Assembly: GCA_029335935.2 (NCBI GenBank)
Contig: JARJMV020000003.1
Coordinates: 1-9,922 of the forward strand
Length of the DNA stretch: 9,922 nt
Reading direction: 5' to 3'
DNA from: a bacterium
GTDB taxonomy: Bacteria > Armatimonadota > Fimbriimonadia > Fimbriimonadales > GBS-DC
Part shown: positions 5,851 to 9,922 of the stretch, piece after piece
Layout: every line of letters starts with the position of its first letter
Position numbering within the stretch: position 1 is the stretch's first letter
The notes under the pieces: generated by a model
Databases searched by the model: none
What the model saw: the letters and a program-made list of their open reading frames with translations, nothing else
What the model was told of the DNA's origin: nothing
Position numbers and translations under genes: made by a program

Positions 5851-8507
5851 CGGCGCATCTGCTCCGCCACGAGTTGAGGCGTCTGGGCGAGCGCGTCGGC
5901 GAGTTTTTCGGGGTGTTTACCGCCCGCTTGGGCGAAATCGGGTCGCCCGCCGCCCGAGCCGCCCACCTGCTGCGCAATCTGTCGAATCAGGTTGCCCGCG
6001 TGCAGCCCGCGCTCGATGTAGTTGGGCGCGACTTTGACCACCAGCACGGCTTTGCCGTCCTGCGCGGTTCCGAGCGCGGCCACGCCCACGCCTTTCTGGA
6101 TGAGGCGGTCGGCAATCGCGCCGAGCGACTTGGCGTCCACGCCCATGAGCGCCTGCGCCGCCACCGACACGCCGTTCACCTCCACAGGTGTAATCTGCTC
6201 AAGGGCTTGGGCTGCCGCGCGTGCCTTAAGCTGCTCCAGCTCGGTCTGAAGCGCGTCAAGCTGGTGTTGGAGGCGTTCGACGGCGCGGGGCAGTTCGGGC
6301 ACGGGCGTCTGCAGGCGTTCCGCCGCCTCGCGCACGGCGTGTTCGCGCTCGCGCAGCCACTGGTACAGCGTGCGCCCCGTGAGCGCCTCAATGCGCCGCA
6401 CGCCCGCCGCCACACTGCCCTCATGCACAATCTTGAACAGCCCTGCCTCGACCGTGTTGCGCAGGTGTGTGCCGCCGCACAGCTCCAGCGAGAAGCCTGG
6501 GATCTCCACCATGCGCACGCGCTCGCCGTACTTCTCGCCGAACAGCATCATCGCGCCGCGCCGACGCGCCTCGTCGATGGGCACATCGGTGTGCACGCGC
6601 ACCTCCAGTTCTTGCAGCAGCTTCTCGTTCACCAGCGCTTCGATGCGCTCCAGTTCGTCGGGCGTCACGGCGCGCGGGTGCGTGAAGTCGAAGCGTAGTC
6701 GGTCGGGCGCGACGAGCGAGCCTGCCTGCACCACATGGGTTCCGAGCACTTGGCGCAGCGCGGCGTGGAGCAGGTGGGTCGCCGTGTGGTGGCGCTGGAT
6801 ATCGAGACGGCGCTGGGCGTCCACCTTCGCGTGAACCTGCTCGCCCAGACGGAGCGTGCCTTCCAGCACCTTCGCGTGGTGGAAGGAGTAGTCGTTCGCT
6901 TTTTGGGTGTCCAGCACTTGGGCGCGCCCGCCCTGCCATTCGAGAATGCCCGTATCGCCGACCTGTCCGCCTGCCTCGGCGTAGAACGGCGTGCGGTTCA
7001 ACACGATTTCGACGGTCTCGCCCGCGTGCGCTTCGGGGATGAGGTGGCCCTCGCGCACGAGACCGACCACCTGCGCCTCGCCCTCCAGATGCTCATAGCC
7101 GATGAACTGGGTGGGGGCGGTCTGTTGCGCCAGTTCCGCCAGCGCCGCGCCCGTCTGCACGAAGAGCTTCTCGGAGATGCCGCTCGCCTCGCGGGCGCGT
7201 CGGCGTTGTGCCTCCAACGCCTGTTCGAAGCCCGCTATATCGATCGAGATGCCGCGCTCGGCGGCGATTTCCTGCGTCAGCTCCAGCGGGAAGCCGTAGG
7301 TGTCATAGAGCATGAACACGCGCTCGCCCGAGAGCTGCCCCTGCTGGCGCGTGTCGGGGTCGGCAAGCATCTCTTCCAGTCGCGCCAAGCCTGCCTGCAC
7401 CGTGTGGCGGAACCGCTCCTCCTCGTAGCGGAGGGTGGTCTGGATGTAGTCTTGGCGTTGCGCGATTTCGGGGTACTGCTCGCCCAGCGCCTCGACGACG
7501 GCGGGCGCGAGGTCGGCGAAGAAGGGTTTCTCGAAGCCCAGCACGCGCTGTCCCCGCAGAATCGCGCGTCGGATAATGCGTCGCAGCACATAGCCGCGCC
7601 CCTCGTTCTGGGGGATGACGCCGTCGGCAATCGTGAAGGTCGCCGTGCGGATGTGGTCCGCAATCAGGCGGATGGCGGTGTCGGTCGGCTCGCTGCGTTT
7701 GTAGCGCACGCCCGACAGCTCCTCGATGCGCTGTACAATCGGAGCGAACACATCGGTCTCGAACGGGCTGTCGAAGCCCATCAGCACGGCGGCGGTGCGC
7801 TCCAGCCCCATGCCTGTATCGATGTTCTGCTTCGGCAGCGGCGTGAGCTTCGGCTTGCCGTTCTCCTCGCTCCGCTCGTACTGCATAAACACCAAGTTCC
7901 AAATCTCCAGCCAGCGTCCACAATCGCACGCCGGACCGCAGTCGGGGTTTGTGCAACCTGTGTCGATGCGCGTGTCGTAGAAAATCTCCGAGCAGGGGCC
8001 GCAGGGTCCGTTGGGGCCCTCGCTAATCGCGTTGGCGGGCCAGAAGTTGGTCTTCTCGCCCAGTCGCCAGATGCGGTTTTCGGGGATGCCCACCTCGCGA
8101 TGCCAGATTTCAAACGCCTCATCGTCGTCTTGGAACACGGTGAACTGCAGGCGGTCGGTGTCCACCTTCAGCCGCTCGGTGAGGAACTCCCACGCAAACA
8201 GGATTGCCTCGCGTTTGAAGTAGTCGCCGAAGCTGAAGTTGCCCAGCATCTCAAAGAAGGTCAGGTGCGACCGGTCGCCGACGGACTCGATGTCGGTGGT
8301 ACGCAGGCACTTTTGGACGGTGGTTATGCGTGGGGCGGGCGGCGGCGCGACCCCCAGAAAGTAGGGCTTGAACTGCACCATGCCCGCGCTGGTGAACAGC
8401 AGCGACGGGTCTTTCGGCACGAGGCTGTCGGAAGGCAGCAACAAGTGCCCCTTGTCTTGAAAGTATCTTAAAAACGCCTGTCTCAGCGCATGCGCGTTCC
8501 AGTGCAT
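5847..8507 (-). CDS. alaS: Alanyl-tRNA synthetase
   Basis: An 886-residue class II synthetase that charges tRNA-Ala (family about 875). The catalytic domain has motif 2 region RTTDIESVGDRSHLTFFEML (69-88) and motif 3 NIDTGMGLERTAAVL (228-242). A Cys cluster (C169, C172, C185, C190, C194, C196; CTNPDCGPACDCGRWLEIWN at 185-204) is a likely metal site seen in many bacterial AlaRS. The editing domain, which clears Ser and Gly from tRNA-Ala, has HxxxH at H574/H578 and LCGGTH with C677/H681. The C-Ala domain is GSGGGRPDFAQAGG-like near the end. All key residues are present. The start is ATG 8507, matching the family N-terminus, with AAGGAG (8522-8517) 9 bases upstream. A frame extending to 8570 would include the promoter and is rejected. 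The gene is monocistronic as far as visible, convergent with the amidase and divergent from metY. Confidence 0.98.
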   Translation of the reverse strand: MHWNAHALRQAFLRYFQDKGHLLLPSDSLVPKDPSLLFTSAGMVQFKPYFLGVAPPPAPRITTVQKCLRTTDIESVGDRSHLTFFEMLGNFSFGDYFKREAILFAWEFLTERLKVDTDRLQFTVFQDDDEAFEIWHREVGIPENRIWRLGEKTNFWPANAISEGPNGPCGPCSEIFYDTRIDTGCTNPDCGPACDCGRWLEIWNLVFMQYERSEENGKPKLTPLPKQNIDTGMGLERTAAVLMGFDSPFETDVFAPIVQRIEELSGVRYKRSEPTDTAIRLIADHIRTATFTIADGVIPQNEGRGYVLRRIIRRAILRGQRVLGFEKPFFADLAPAVVEALGEQYPEIAQRQDYIQTTLRYEEERFRHTVQAGLARLEEMLADPDTRQQGQLSGERVFMLYDTYGFPLELTQEIAAERGISIDIAGFEQALEAQRRRAREASGISEKLFVQTGAALAELAQQTAPTQFIGYEHLEGEAQVVGLVREGHLIPEAHAGETVEIVLNRTPFYAEAGGQVGDTGILEWQGGRAQVLDTQKANDYSFHHAKVLEGTLRLGEQVHAKVDAQRRLDIQRHHTATHLLHAALRQVLGTHVVQAGSLVAPDRLRFDFTHPRAVTPDELERIEALVNEKLLQELEVRVHTDVPIDEARRRGAMMLFGEKYGERVRMVEIPGFSLELCGGTHLRNTVEAGLFKIVHEGSVAAGVRRIEALTGRTLYQWLREREHAVREAAERLQTPVPELPRAVERLQHQLDALQTELEQLKARAAAQALEQITPVEVNGVSVAAQALMGVDAKSLGAIADRLIQKGVGVAALGTAQDGKAVLVVKVAPNYIERGLHAGNLIRQIAQQVGGSGGGRPDFAQAGGKHPEKLADALAQTPQLVAEQMRR

Positions 8508-8541
8508 CGGCTCCTGCTCCTTCAGTGGGTGGTACACAGCA

Positions 8542-8570
8542 AGTATACCTAACTGCGCAGCGCAGCCCAA
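8542..8570 (-). promoter_or_regulatory. alaS promoter
   Basis: On the minus strand TTGGGC (8570-8565) is followed after exactly 17 bp by TATACT (8547-8542). The predicted RNA start is about 8535, giving a leader of about 28 bases that holds AAGGAG. This is the best-formed -35/-10 pair in the window. The leader is too short for a T-box. Confidence 0.6.
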
Positions 8571-8580
8571 AGTAAAAGGG

Positions 8581-8606
8581 GTGGGACGACTTTGCAGTCA
8601 TCCCAC
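8581..8606. repeat. Inverted repeat between alaS and metY
   Basis: GTGGGACGAC (8581-8590), a 6-base loop and GTCATCCCAC (8597-8606) are complementary at 9 of 10 positions. It sits 10 bp upstream of the alaS -35 and about 50 bp upstream of the metY -10. In leftward RNA the stem is followed by CCCCTTTTACTTT, loosely terminator-like, but no gene precedes it in that direction. It may be an operator or a block to antisense transcription. Confidence 0.4.
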
Positions 8607-8656
8607 GCTATAACGCGTCTGCAAACGCCGATTTCCGTCATTGAGGTTACACGCGG

Positions 8657-8662
8657 TATACT
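8657..8662 (+). promoter_or_regulatory. Candidate metY -10 element
   Basis: TATACT, within the octamer GGTATACT (8655-8662), predicts RNA starting near 8669 and a leader of about 28 bases. No recognisable -35 lies at 16-18 bp (TTCCGT is the nearest). The leader holds a strong Shine-Dalgarno and has no room for a SAM riboswitch. Confidence 0.45.
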
Positions 8663-8677
8663 TTCGCCTATCTACTT

Positions 8678-8686
8678 AGGAGGAGG
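8678..8686 (+). promoter_or_regulatory. metY Shine-Dalgarno
   Basis: AGGAGGAGG contains two overlapping AGGAGG sequences, the second ending 10 bases before the ATG at 8697. It is the strongest ribosome-binding site in the window and fixes the start. Confidence 0.75.
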
Positions 8687-8690
8687 TTAG

Positions 8691-9922
<1,232 letters not shown>

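Noticed and set aside
5829..6698. A 289-codon open frame on the plus strand at the end of the amidase and opposite alaS
   Set aside because: It starts inside the amidase gene in another frame and is antisense to alaS; no motif or ribosome site supports it.
6735..8471. A 578-codon open frame on the plus strand opposite alaS
   Set aside because: It is fully antisense to a clear alanyl-tRNA synthetase, has no domain I recognise and no ribosome site. Its composition (rich in Ala, Arg, Leu, Val, His, Gln) is what GC-rich codons give when read backwards.
8508..8570. A 21-codon N-terminal extension of alaS
   Set aside because: The extension covers the predicted promoter and leader, does not resemble AlaRS, and the ATG at 8507 has a proper ribosome site and family N-terminus.

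Overview
This is a GC-rich, densely packed bacterial chromosomal window with seven full or nearly full genes, one truncated gene at the left edge and one very small gene. Most of it is housekeeping: primase, the primary sigma factor, alanyl-tRNA synthetase and a sulfhydrylase of methionine/cysteine synthesis. No rRNA, tRNA, CRISPR array, insertion sequence, integrase or clear prophage module was seen. Good Shine-Dalgarno sequences precede most genes, and a Sec-type signal peptide occurs on one product. The gene set and style would fit a deeply branching, possibly thermophilic phylum such as Armatimonadota, but that is a guess from general appearance, not a marker-based assignment.

Layout, left to right. 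(1) Positions 2866 to 1, minus strand: a three-gene operon made of an exported glycine-rich protein, dnaG (primase) and rpoD (sigma-70, only the first 79 codons present). Gaps between the genes are 14 bp. This is the classical dnaG-rpoD 'macromolecular synthesis' pair, but with an unfamiliar secreted protein in the lead position. (2) Positions 2966 to 4161, plus strand, divergent from the operon: a 46-residue single-span membrane protein whose stop overlaps the start (ATGA) of a YchF/Obg-family protein. In that protein the nucleotide-binding motifs are badly eroded while the C-terminal domain is intact. (3) Positions 5077 to 4175, minus: a protein made almost wholly of seven consecutive 34-residue TPR repeats, apparently from a leaderless mRNA. 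(4) Positions 5173 to 5850, plus: a T7-lysozyme-like N-acetylmuramoyl-L-alanine amidase with no signal peptide. (5) Positions 8507 to 5847, minus: alaS, whose stop overlaps that of the amidase. (6) Positions 8697 to the right edge, plus: an O-acetylhomoserine sulfhydrylase (MetY type), divergent from alaS and cut by the window end.

Three intergenic regions hold divergent promoters (about 2867-2965, 5078-5172 and 8508-8696). The octamer GGTATACT recurs in two of them, three times in all, apparently as a -10 element. Two genes (the small membrane protein and the TPR protein) have a -10 box placed so that transcription would begin at or within a few bases of the start codon, which suggests leaderless mRNAs.

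The most unusual part is 2866-4161: a pseudo-GTPase-like YchF relative, translationally coupled to a tiny membrane protein, firing back-to-back from overlapping -10 boxes with an exported two-repeat protein that leads the dnaG-rpoD operon. Whether these form a functional unit is inference.
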